Positions 36,290-52,650 of a stretch of 64,000 bases of DNA are shown piece after piece. Source of the DNA: Silene latifolia (taxonomy: Eukaryota > Streptophyta > Magnoliopsida > Caryophyllales > Caryophyllaceae); the NCBI RefSeq assembly GCF_048544455.1, contig NC_133536.1, positions 26,724,152 to 26,788,151 on the forward strand. Reading direction: 5' to 3'. The first letter of the stretch is position 1. The number at the start of each line of letters is the position of its first letter. The notes under the pieces are model-generated. The model made no database searches. It was given only the letters and a program-made list of their open reading frames with translations, and was not told where the DNA came from. The position numbers and the translations under genes were made by a program.

Positions 36290-36580
36290 TGTAATATATT
36301 GATGATGTTATTGTAATATAGGGATTTTTAATGTTGCATTACATCTCGATTATTGTATTACTTTAATCGAGTTATTGTATTATTCAAACTCGATTTATTT
36401 TATCTTGTCTTGCTTGTTTTGTTGTGTTAGTGTATAATCTATTTAATAACAGTTATTGTATTACTTTAACCGAATTATTCTATTATTGAAACTCGATTAT
36501 TGTATTTTATAGTTACTTCTTGTTCGTTATCTTGGGATATAATCTGTTATGTCCTCTTTAGTGCTAATTTAACCGAGTTA
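36290..36580 (+). repeat. GTTATTGTATTA motif cluster in D, left of the ULP remnant
   Basis: Repeated words such as TTATTGTATTAC and TCGAGTTATTGTATTA occur in the plus sense. They are the reverse complement of the core of the right-hand array at 37297-37960. Confidence 0.7.
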
Positions 36581-36639
36581 TTGTTTGTGCATGTGGTAGG
36601 TTGATTGCTTATGTGACTTTTTGAAAACAAGGACAATAG

Positions 36640-37008
36640 CAAAAGAAGGGATTGTCGTTTCTACATTCAAAATTGTTGATGTTAATTTTGAATGAAAAAC
36701 AAAGCAGATGAACGATAATGAATCTGGATTTTTTACCATGTATCACATGCTCACATATGAGAGGAAGATCTTTATGTCGATGATAAAGCGAAAATTGGAC
36801 AGGATCCCTATCTATACGGCTTGAGATGGTGGGTATTATGATGATGTCGAAGGTAAATGATGGAAGAGCATGTCTTTTGCAGAACGTGAATGATCTCAGG
36901 AAGGACATATTGCAGGTTGAGGATCACGTTCTAAAGTCGAGAAGGCTGGTGGGTGGAAAAAGAATTAAACAAGTTGTCAGAAAAGGTGTTGCTCAGCCAA
37001 AGAACTAG
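36640..37008 (+). pseudogene. ULP1-like (C48) protease remnant in element D
   Basis: The sequence matches the last catalytic block of the ULP1-like unit in the MULE at 53698-54227. KIVDVNFE and NDNESGFFTMYHMLTYE here correspond to VVNINFPW and NNTESGNFLMMHMIRYE there. A second frame continues with MSKVNDGRACLLQNVND and a basic tail ending VAQPKN at 37005. In-frame stops and at least one frame change show it is dead. The position of the nucleophile, usually Cys in DCG, is Ser (TCT, 36723-36725), as in the MULE copy. Confidence 0.75.
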
Positions 37009-37296
37009 AATAATTAGTGATGTGTTTTTATTATTAGATGTAATTTTGGATACTGATGTGACTATGTAATACAATGTTTTTGAAACATGGTTATTGTATT
37101 GAATCAAGCCAGTTATTTCAATGCATACGAGCAATTATTGAATTCAATTTGTTAATTTCTTTCGATGCACAAAACCAGTTATTTGAATACATACAAGTTA
37201 TTGTATTCATTTTGTGAGGTCATTCAATAACCAATCATGTTATTCAATTAAACAAGATGAAAACAAAAACAAGATACAAATTTGAATATATTTGAG

Positions 37297-37960
37297 TTTC
37301 ATCTCAATATAATAACACGATTTACTCATTATAATAATTGAGTTTTTACATTACAATAACTACAAATACCAGAATTTTACATTACAATAACTGAGTTTCT
37401 ACATTACAATAACTGGGTTTCTACATTGGAATAACTACAAATACAAGAGTTTCTACATTACAATAACTGAGTTTTCTACATTACAATAATCGAGTTTCTA
37501 CATTACAATAACCGGGTTTCTACATTGGAATAACTACAAATACAAGAGTTTCTACATTACAATAACTGAGTTTTCTACATTACAATAACCGAGTTTCTAC
37601 ATTACAATAACTGGGTTTCTACATTGGAATAACTACAAATACAAGAGTTTCTACATTACAATAATCGAGTTTTTTACATTACAATAACTCGAGTTTATTA
37701 CAATAATCGAGTTTCTACATTACAATAACTGGGTTTCTACATTGGAATAACTACAAATACAAGAGTTTCTACATTACAATAATTGAGTTTTCTACATTAC
37801 AATAACCGAGTTTCTACATTACAATAATTGAGTTTCTACATTGGAATAACTACAAATACAAGAGTTTCTACATTACAATAACTGGGTTTTCTACATTACA
37901 ATAACTGAGTTTCTACATTACAATAACTGAGTTTCTACATTACAATAACTGAGTTATTCA
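37297..37960 (-). repeat. 22-bp tandem array in D
   Basis: The unit is ACATTACAATAACTGAGTTT plus CT, varied by GGGTTT and TGGAATAACTACAAATAC. About 25 units are present. The reverse complement of its core (GTTATTGTA) is the motif left of the ULP remnant. Confidence 0.88.
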
Positions 37961-38995
37961 ATTAAACAAGATGAAATCTAACAAAAAATGACCAAGTATA
38001 TACATCAATTTTTCCATTGAACGTCAATTATCCGCGTCTATCGTGATTCAACCCGCAAATCACCAAAAGAAAAATATAACTTAACAACACCCATTAAGTA
38101 ACTGGATTGTAAAATAACTAAAACTGACTTTAAACAATTAACGAGTCAATAACTGAATCACATATAGAATAACTGACTTTAGTCATTACAATAATCGAGT
38201 TTCTACAATACAATAACTGGATTTATATATTACAATAATTGAACAACATAACGAACTACATTACTAAAGTAATCAACATAATGAAAAACGAGATTGATCA
38301 TCTGAATTACACATATATTTCACCTGAATTCATCGTTGTTTGATGAGAAAAAAGATTGATCATCATAATTCATCATTCGATCATTCGATCATTAGAATTC
38401 ATCATTCTCTTGAAAATCACAGAAATTTGATTAGAATTTTTATTTAATTTCAATAGCTACTGAAATCACTGAAATAATTCGATTATTAGCTAAGAAATAA
38501 ATAATATCAGCAACATACACCGTTGATGCTGAAAATTATGGAAAAAACACGTAAATCAAGTCATAATTTGTTATTTGATTCAATTACTGTAGTTATTCGA
38601 TTATTAATTAAGAAATCGGAAGAAAAATCAATACCTTCGGTCGAATTTGAAGAATTAGGGTTTCTGAAGAAAAATTGATGAACAAATTGATAGTTTCAAT
38701 TGAGAAAATCAAAATAGTGAATGAATTGTTTGTAAAATTATGGATTCAAAAAAAAAATTGAAGAATTGATGAATTTGTTGATCATGAATTGTGTTTTTCT
38801 TGAGTGATTTTGTTGATCAAAAATTAATCGAAGAACAGAGTGTTTTGATCAAAAGTAGAGAGAGAAAGGGGAGAAAGATAGAGAAACAAATAGAGATTAA
38901 TGACGTCGCAAAATTTGATGATTGGGTTTTGTCAACTCATTTGCTTATATATGCGGGGGAAACTCACGAAAAGTGTCAAACTCACCGGATCTTGC

Positions 38996-38998
<3 letters not shown>

Positions 38999-39030
<32 letters not shown>
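38999..39030. repeat. (TA)n tract between D and A1
   Basis: About 32 bp of pure TA form the junction. Confidence 0.93.

Positions 39031-44276
<5,246 letters not shown>

Positions 44277-44348
<72 letters not shown>
44277..44348. repeat. (TA)n tract between B and A2
   Basis: About 72 bp of TA form the junction between two TIR ends. Confidence 0.95.
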
Positions 44349-44352
<4 letters not shown>

Positions 44353-44814
44353 AGTTCTTATGAGTCCACCTAAATATTTGAGTCCATAAGTTCTCTCTAC
44401 ATCCCTTAGATCTTCCACTAAGGATGGTTGAGATTGAAAGCAAAAAAGCATACTTAACACTAATGAGTTTCCTATACACTAATTAATCCACTTTCTCTCT
44501 CTAGCTTTAATTATACATTCACTAATGAATTAATTATACAAAAAAAAAAAAATTTTGAGCATAATTTTTTTTTTGGACTGAAACTTTATACAAATGTTAC
44601 TACACTTTCACTGTTTTAAAAGTGTAATTTCAACGGAAAGAAAGTGTAATTTTAACAAAAAAAATTGCGGTTTGACGGATTTTATTTTGAAATTTGAAAA
44701 TTTGAAGCAAATTTACAATATATTTTGCGTTTTACGAGTGTAACTCAGTTTTTTCGACAAATATTATTTTGAATTTTTCCAATTTTAACACAACTCATTG
44801 TGAATTGAATGACT

Positions 44815-45725
44815 TATAAGTGTAACTTTAGTCTTTTAAAAGTGTAATTTTAGTCCATTAAAGTGTAATTTTAATCCATTAAAGTGTAATTTTAGTCCAT
44901 TAAAGTGTATTTTTAGTCCATTGAGAGTGTATCTTTAGTCCATATTAAAAGTGTAACTTTAGTCCATTAAAGTGTAATTTCAGTCCATTGAGAGTGTAAC
45001 TTTAGTCCATTGAGACTATAACTTTTGTCCATATTAAACATGTAACCTGAGTCTATTGAGAGTAAAACTGTAGTCCTTGAGAGTGTAACTTTAATAGATA
45101 TAAGTGTAACTTTAGTAGAGAAAAATGTAACTTTAATAGAGATAGTTGTAACTTTAATAGAGAAATCTGTAATTTTAATAGAAAAAAGTGTAATTCTAAT
45201 AGAAATAAATGTAACTTTAACTTTAATAGGGATAAGTGTAATTTTAATAGAGAAATGTGTAATTTTAATAGAAATAAATGTAATTTTAATAGAAATAGCT
45301 GTAACTTTTACTTTAAAAGAGATAAGTGTAATTTTAATAGAGAAATGTGTAATTTTAATAGAGAAAAGTGTAATTTTAATAGAAATAAGTGTAATTTTAA
45401 CTTTAAAAGAGATAACTTTAACTTTAAAAGAGAAAAGTGTAATTTTAATAGATAAAAGTGTAATTTTAATAGAAATAAGTGTAACTTTAACTTTAAAAGA
45501 GATAAGTGTAATTTTAATAGAGAAAAGTGTAATTTTAATAGAAATAAGTGTAACTTTAACTTTAATAGAGATAAGTGTAATTTTAATAGAAAAAAGTGTA
45601 ATTTTAATAGAAATAAGTGTAACTTTAACTTTAATAGATATAAGTGTAATTTTAATCGAAAAATGTGTAATTTTAATAGAAAAAAATGTAACTTTAATAA
45701 AGATAATTGTACTTTTAATAGATCT
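44815..45725. repeat. GTGTAA(C/T)TTTA motif array (A2)
   Basis: 44815-45060 repeats GTGTAATTTTAGTCCATTAA. 45080-45725 repeats GTGTAATTTTAATAGAAATA and GTAACTTTAACTTTAATAG. Open frames across it are compositional. Confidence 0.88.
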
Positions 45726-45894
45726 AGGTCTAAAAAAAATAACAAGACAATAAAATGAGAACAAAAATTGAGAAGAGCAAAACAAAATTCTGAAAAAAAC
45801 AAAAAAAAAGAGTGAAAATGATAAGAACAAAACACAATAAAATGAGAAGAACAAAAAAAAAGAGTGAAAATGAGAAGAACAAATAACAACAAAC

Positions 45895-46104
45895 CAAAGT
45901 GGCTTGAGTGTAGTGGAGTGCGGGAGTGCCTCAAAGCGTTGCAATGGCAACGAATTGAGAGGTCCCGGGTTCAACTCCCTACACGGGAGTGCTGCGGTTA
46001 CCTGTCATCCTAAAGGATGTCTTACATGGCACACGTGGTTTGCAGGGTATTGCATGTGCCCGGGGGGATTCAACCCCTCGTCACCAAAAAAAAAATAAAA
46101 AAAA
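45895..46104 (+). mobile_element. tRNA-derived SINE
   Basis: An A-box-like TGGCTTGAGTG near 45900 and a B-box-like GGTTCAACTCC near 45969 have pol III promoter spacing. The body is G+C richer than its surroundings, and an A-rich tail (A10 T A8) ends at 46104. The limits are approximate and the target duplication is unclear. It is inserted in element A2. Confidence 0.62.
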
Positions 46105-46986
46105 GTATATCTAATGTCATACTAACACCCGAAAATTAAAAAAAATAAGACGATGTTTTAAATGAGATCTAAATTCAAAAAAAGGAGATCTCAAAATCAA
46201 AAAAAAAAAAAATAGAAAATAGAACACACACGTCTCACGTCTCACCCTCTAAGCAACCCACAACCACTAAATCTCAAAGTCCTTCAAAAAGAACGAGATC
46301 TCAATTTTTTTTTTTTTTTTTAAAAAAAAAAGGAAAACGAGATCTGCAACCAACCCGTCCACACACCCACGCAACAGCCAACACCCTCCTCCACACGCCC
46401 ACCATACTACCACCGTCCCACAACCACGGTAGATGGTAGATCCGGCGGCAGCAGCAAGGGTCGAGAGGTGAGGAGGTTCGTGGTGTTGGCGAGGGTGGTG
46501 GGGGAGGTTCGTGGTGTTGGCGAGGGTGGTGGGCGAGGTGCGTGGTGTTGTTGAGGGAGGTGGCAGAAAGAGGTGGAGGAGGTGAGTGATGTGGGTGGCA
46601 GAGGAGGTGGGGTTGTGGGTAAGTGGTGGTCGTGGCTGGTGGGGCCCCGGCAGGTGACGGTGGTGGTTGGTGGTTGGAGGAGGCGTGTGGTGGCAGTCGG
46701 GGTGGGTGGGTGATTATTTGGGTTTGATTTATTTGGTTTTTTAGAGAGAGATGAGAGAAATGTGTGAAATGTGTGAGATGAGGGAGAAGTAGGTGGTAGA
46801 TTAAATTATATATAGTGGATTAGTATTTAGTTAATGTAGATTAGTGAGGGTAGTGAGAGAGAGTGCTTAATTACCCTATAATCCTCTCTTTTTTTGCTTC
46901 AATCTCAACCTTCCATCTTCCTTATCTAATGGTCCTCAAGAGGACTTATGGACTCACACTTAGGAGGGGGACTTATATGATCTCAA

Positions 46987-46989
<3 letters not shown>

Positions 46990-47073
<84 letters not shown>
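46990..47073. repeat. (TA)n tract between A2 and the coding MULE
   Basis: About 84 bp of pure TA form the junction. Confidence 0.95.
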
Positions 47074-47076
<3 letters not shown>

Positions 47077-47117
47077 GGGATCCGGTGAGAACCCCTAAAT
47101 ATTTGAGGATTGAGTAA
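47074..47117 (+). repeat. Left TIR of the coding MULE
   Basis: It begins right after the TA tract with GTCGGGATCCGGTGAG and contains AAATATTTGAGGATTGAG. The last 16 bases of that block recur in the right TIR. Confidence 0.85.
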
Positions 47118-48248
47118 CGGATACAATATCGCGCAATAAACTAAACAATATCACTTAAAAAAAAAGGTAACAAAAACAAACACGCACGCCTTTTGAAATT
47201 CATAACCGCGCGACAGTTTTTTCGACTTCTCACTTTCTCTCTCTAAAAACTCAAAAAACCACAAAAACTCCCGATTATTAAAGCGAATCAACAACAATTT
47301 ACGAAGAAATACTAATCATTGTTCAATTCAATTGCATTTTGACTGAAATCGGTACAATTTCTCTTTAATTCTCTCGAGGACTTGAATTTTAGTGAAATCA
47401 TTGTTAAAATCGAGTATTTCTTAGTTTAAGTATCAAAATTATTGATAAACTTCGTTAATTTCCAATAATTTTCATGTAATTGTACAACTTCGAAGTTGTT
47501 TATTGAATGTTTTTCTGTTACAGTTGAAATTACATATTTTCCTCTTTAAATCTGCTAAATTAGCGTTGAATATTGTGCGACTGCGAAAATTAGGGTTCGA
47601 CATTGTTCGAAGTGCAAAAGTAGTATTTCGTATTGTTTTAATCAATTAAGAATAGGTTTTAACCTATTCAATGAAGAAATTTATGTTTAAACACTGTTCG
47701 ATTGTGATATTCAAATTTCAACATTGTTTATTTGTGAAAAATTAGGGTTAAAACTGGTTAAAAACTGTTTAATACATCAATCCGTTTAATTATTCCTTTG
47801 AACACTATTCGATTGTGATATTGAAAGTTCAAAATTGTGTATTTGTCAAAATAACGGTTGCAAATTGTTTGAATCGCGAAAATTAGGGTTAAACGTTTGG
47901 TTAAATGTGAACAAGTACAGTTTCATATCACTGAATTGAATTTGTTTGACAATGAGGTCCATGAATTGAAAGTTTCGTCATTCGACAATGAGTAACGTTG
48001 ATATATGTGTTGGCAATGAGAAAGACAAACTTGTAATACTCATTATTTGTATGGTCGATATTGAATCAATATTAGTGGTACTTGAATCTTCATGAATTTT
48101 GTGTAGTTCTATTACGATAGTGTTTACGAAAATACTGAAACTCGTATACTCCTTTAAAAATACTTATTATCAGTGACATACAATAGTGATGTTGTTTTGA
48201 ATAAGGTGTGAAATTATGTCTAATGAAGTGTGATATTGATTCAGCAGA

Positions 48249-51200
48249 ATGGACTTGACAGCTTCAAAACAACCTGAAAAAACATACACGAGAAAGAGGA
48301 AATCAAAAAATGATGAGGTTGAACAACAACCAACCAAGAGGTCAAAGGATGGTAATGGAAATAAAAGTAAAGCTGACGAAATGGTGTTACAGGATGAAGT
48401 TGAAGAGCATCCTGCCATCAACAAAAAAAAGGGCCAACGATCAACAAAGAAAGCAAAGATTGATAGAAACAAAGATGTCGAATTGGTGGTACAGGATGCA
48501 CTGGTAGAGCAGCCTGAGATCAAAAAGAAGAAGGTGCAACCATTTCAAACTAAATGTAGGCCACTCAAATTGGTTGAGTTGATTGCCAACTTAAATGACG
48601 AACAAAAGAAGGCTGTTTATGATGTTGGCTTTGGTGGATTGTTAGAGTTGAAACTAACAAAAATTCCACATGGAATTCTAAAGTTGGTGTTGAAGGCATT
48701 TGATCACACAAGCAACATGTTCAAAACCAAAAAATTTGATTTTCTGTTGACGAAAGACGATGTGCATGACATATTTCAACTTCCTCGACAAGGTCGGAAA
48801 GTGGACGTCGCTCACATGGGAAACACCACTGCTGTGACAGACACAAAGCTGAAAAATGCATGGAGGGCGAAGTTTGGATTGGAGAGTACTTCGGCTCCAA
48901 TTATGGTCAAGGATGTTCATGAAAGACTGATGGAATGTAATGATGCTGGAGATGAATTTAAAAGAATGTTTGTAATTTACAGCATGTCTATTTTCCTAGC
49001 ACCGTCTTCAAATAAATCTCTGGACTTGAAACTGGTAAAGGCTGTTGAGCATGTGACAAGGATAAGCCAATTTGAATGGTGTGAATACGTATTTGAGGAT
49101 ATGGTTAGAAGTGTTAGGGTGTTCAAAGAAGGGGGAAAGTCAACTGTCAGTGGATGCGTAATAGTTCTTATGCTAGCATATATGCATAGGTTCGATTTCA
49201 AGGGCGATGTTTTGGAACACACTTTACCACTCATCCAACATTGGGACGATAAAAAATTGTCAAAGAGAGTGGATGATGAGAAAAAAACAGGATCTTTGGG
49301 GAATGCTCCAATATCAAAAATTCAAGACCCCATCCGTCGGAACAAGAAGTCCCTAAAAAACACCATATTCTTGAAGACTCCGAGAGATATTACCGACTCA
49401 AAGGCCTCGATCATGAAGCTGAAATGGAAACAAAAGAGGGGTATATGATGGTGAAGTTGCCTAGTGGTGTTGAAACTGATGAACAAATCAGAGCAAGGGC
49501 AATGGATGTAAGCACTAATAAAATCAATTTGCTATCTGATAATTATTTTAGCTATGCTGTGATATTGTTTTTGAACTAGTGTGATATTGTTTTGAGTCTG
49601 CTGTGATATTATTATGATATTGATTTTGAATAAAATCATTTGCTATATGATAATTATTTTAGATGTGATATTGATTGATATATTGTCTGATATTGTGATA
49701 TTGTTAATTGATAATTGTGATATAGTTTATAAAAGCAAATGATATTGAATAACAGATTGTTGTGATATTGATTTAAAAATTGTTATGATATTGTTTTTGA
49801 ACTAGTGTGATATTGTTTTGAGTCTGCTGTGATATTGTTATGATATTGATATTGAATAACCTTATTATTGTGTCATATCTTCTTATTATCAAAGAGTCTA
49901 TTTTAGTGTTTAATATATTTATTTTTTAATTTGGCAGCGTGCTCATGAAATTTATCTACGTATGAAGAGGGACAATGAATTGTTCATAGGTAGGTACGTA
50001 CACAACATGAGAAAACTCATCACTATGAAAGCAAAAAGTTCAATGGGTGAAGCAACTACATCTACACAATCTGGTGCGAAGGTAGATGGTGCGGAAGATG
50101 TTAATCCTAAAGAACATGCTGCTGCTGAAGAAGAGGTTGAGAATCCTGAAAACAGTACAACAGAGACTCAAACGCTGCCTTTCATGAAAGATGTTGGATA
50201 TCATAACTTGATGGACATGTTGATAGCGAGGTCATATGAAATGAAGAAAGCAAAAGAAGGGCTGCCATCATTTGATGTTTGGACTGAAATGTTGAAAGTG
50301 CAATACAAGGAATTAAACAAAAAATATGGTGGATGTACAGATAAAGATCTTCAGAACAGTGATGATGACTTGGCATGTGATGACAAACAACAAGATGATG
50401 ATATTAATGATGTTACTAACTTGGACAGTGGTGATGATGAAGACCAAGATGATGAGCTGGATAATGACATGAATTCAAAATTGAATGATGTAATATCCAA
50501 TATTGGTGTAGGAGTAGGAAGTGCCGTTGCAGAGGAATTCAATGAAGAGTTGAATCGTGAAACACTTAATCAAGAAGGCGTTGAAAAAGAGTGTGGAAAA
50601 ATAACTGAGGAGACAGATGTGTTGACACAACTTGATGAAGGTGTAATCAATGTTGGTTTAGGAGGGACCAAGACTGTTGAGGAGGTTAACTCAGATAAAC
50701 CAAATGAAGGCATTGAAAAAGAGGTTCAGGAAATGAATGAGGAGGCTGTAAAAAGGGATGGGAATACAGCAAATGTTGAGAACGTAACAAATGTTGAGGA
50801 GGGAATTGGAGAAGACGTTGACAAAAATGTTAACAATGTACCAACTGTTGAGGACCTGAATACTAAGAACCCAAGCACAGAAGGCAGTGGAAAAGAGACT
50901 GGAGAGAAGAATGATGATAAAAGTGTGGGGTCTCATATGAAGGAGGTTGTTCAAAATGTTCAGTTGGAAACAGAGAGAACGTGGAGCATCAATGACTATT
51001 TGTTGCACGCAGACAGCATGAACAAAATACCTGAATCGGCAGATATGGTACCTCATAATTTGGGGTGTACTATGGACTGTGGTTTGCCGTACAGGGGATC
51101 TTGAACTTGTCTCGATTTCATGTTCGAGACAGACCATTTATTTGAGACTGTCTTGAAGCGTCGGAAGGAAGTCATGGATTATTGCTTCCTTACAGATCAT

Positions 51201-52547
51201 GCGATTAAGAAGACGTAAGTTTATTTTTTCAATGTAAGACATTAATTAATCTACTACAGGAAAATAATTTAAAAACTAATATGCTAATTTTTTTGGAAAA
51301 TGGTACGAGAGGTTGTTGTGACTTTGGTATTTACCATTGCATACCAAAGAGCGATATTGAGTCTTTGTTGCCGACACTAAAATAGAAGCGAGTGGTTATT
51401 GAGGCTTGGGCAATATTGCTCAATCGATTCGAAATGGCGGAGAAAGACAGCAACAGACCGACAAGGATTTTCTATGGCCTTGCCCACTCGGTATGGAAAA
51501 CATAAACTTCATGTGTTCTTTGTGTTTTATATTACGTGTAAAAAAGTGTCAATAAAACTAATCAATTCTCTTATAAACAAACAAGATGGTATGGAGAAAC
51601 TCTTACTTGTAGATGAAGAAGATGTTGATGAACTGACAAGACTTAAGGAAGACGTATGGAGGACATGGGATACGTGGTCAAATCAGTATAAACAGCCACT
51701 CAATTTGAATTCAGATATGGTAAGAATTTAAAAGTACTTTTAGTTCTGATACTGTTAAGTAGATTATGTGATATTATCAGGAGTAAGTATTGATATTGTT
51801 TCATAAATCAGGTAACTATTTTAGGTGTGGTATTGTATTATATATTCTCTGATATTGTTACTCATTACTTGTGATATTGTATGCTATGGTTTGTGAATGA
51901 CAGTTGTTGTTTTCTATAAAATATTTCCATAGGTGTTCATACCTTTGCTATATTAAGACCACTACATTTGCGTCTGTATTGACTCCAAGAGGGAAAAAAT
52001 GTTCTACTTGGACAACCGAGATTATGATGATTTCGAGGACGAGGAGCATGTACACCTTGCCCATTTAACTGTAAGTACTATATTTAAAAATAAGAACTAA
52101 GTATATAATACTTTTGTTAGCTAAGATTGAAATTTGATAGGTATTTATTATAAACATAAACAGGGGGCTGTTTACGGGCACTACCTCAACAGTAAAGGTT
52201 ATGAACGTGGGACGAAAGTACAGGACTATGTGCTGACAAATGTCGCCTTTAATTGGCAAACAAAAGAGTTGAACCTGGATTGTGGATTATTCATGATGTT
52301 CCACATGATGTTTTTTGTGGGTGAGGATTTTAAATGTGAACTGAATGATGCAAAGAAGAGGCAGTTGTATAGGGCGGAGATTGCAGCGACGCTTGTGTTG
52401 GGTGATTTAAGTAAATGTAGGAGTGAGGTCCTGAGGAAGGTTACAAACCTTAATGCAATCAAAGGGACACTGTTACCTAAATTACTAGCAAAAAGGAAAG
52501 CAGCAAGCAAAAAAAAGAGAGGGAAAGGTGGGAAAAAGAATGTTTAA
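48249..52547 (+). pseudogene. ULP1-like gene, first unit, with DUF1985-like N-terminus
   Basis: The first exon starts at ATG 48249 with a lysine-rich N-terminus (YTRKRKSK, KKAKID). A helical DUF1985-like region follows (FDFLLTKDDVHDIFQLPR), as in transposon-borne ULP proteins. The frame slips near the A7 run at 49281 and then runs to a GTAAGC donor at 49508. The next exon, from 49938, is an acidic linker (DDDLACDDKQQDDD). The C48 part follows: VMDYCFLTDHAIKK, IPKSDIESLLPTL, EAWAILLNRFEMAEK, DHYICVCIDS (His at 51960-51962), YLDNRDYDD, and NLDCGLFMMFHM with Cys at 52281-52283. The catalytic His-Asp-Cys set is kept, but stops and a frame change near 51100 interrupt it. Such proteases cleave SUMO-like conjugates in the nucleus. 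Confidence 0.78.
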
Positions 52548-52650
52548 ACTCCTGTATCCAAAAAAACAGGTTATTTTTCGTCAACACTGACTTATTTTCA
52601 TTATATATAAGCATTATATATTCAAATAACAAAAATAAATATTCTTGTAG

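Larger units (their letters stand above)
35640..38998. mobile_element. TIR element D, 3.4 kb, deletion derivative of a ULP-bearing MULE
   Basis: The ends form gapped inverted repeats over ~55 bp: left GGATCATATGAGTT and GGTGAGTTACCCC, right (reverse complement) AGATCCGGTGAGTTTG and CGTGAGTTTCCCCC. (TA)n lies at both sides. The left part resembles a 5' leader with a donor CAG|GTAATC near 35977. The centre holds a ULP1-like remnant. Short-motif arrays flank it in opposite orientation. No transposase is left. Confidence 0.78.
44349..46989. mobile_element. TIR element A2, 2.6 kb, non-autonomous
   Basis: TIRs: left GTGAAGTTCTTATGAGTCC, then TGAGTCCATAAGTTCTC; right (reverse complement) GTGTTGAGATCATATAAGTC, then TGAGTCCATAAGTCCTC and GGTTGAGATTGAAGC. 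(TA)n lies on both sides. The left end shares CCTAAATATTTGAG with the left TIR of the coding MULE. The interior holds a GTGTAATTTTAATAG array and a SINE. 46230-46720 is a low-complexity stretch without a gene. Confidence 0.8.

Noticed and set aside
47118-48248. A further gene in the left leader of the MULE
   Set aside because: AT-rich, no sustained open frame and no motif. Most likely promoter and 5' UTR.
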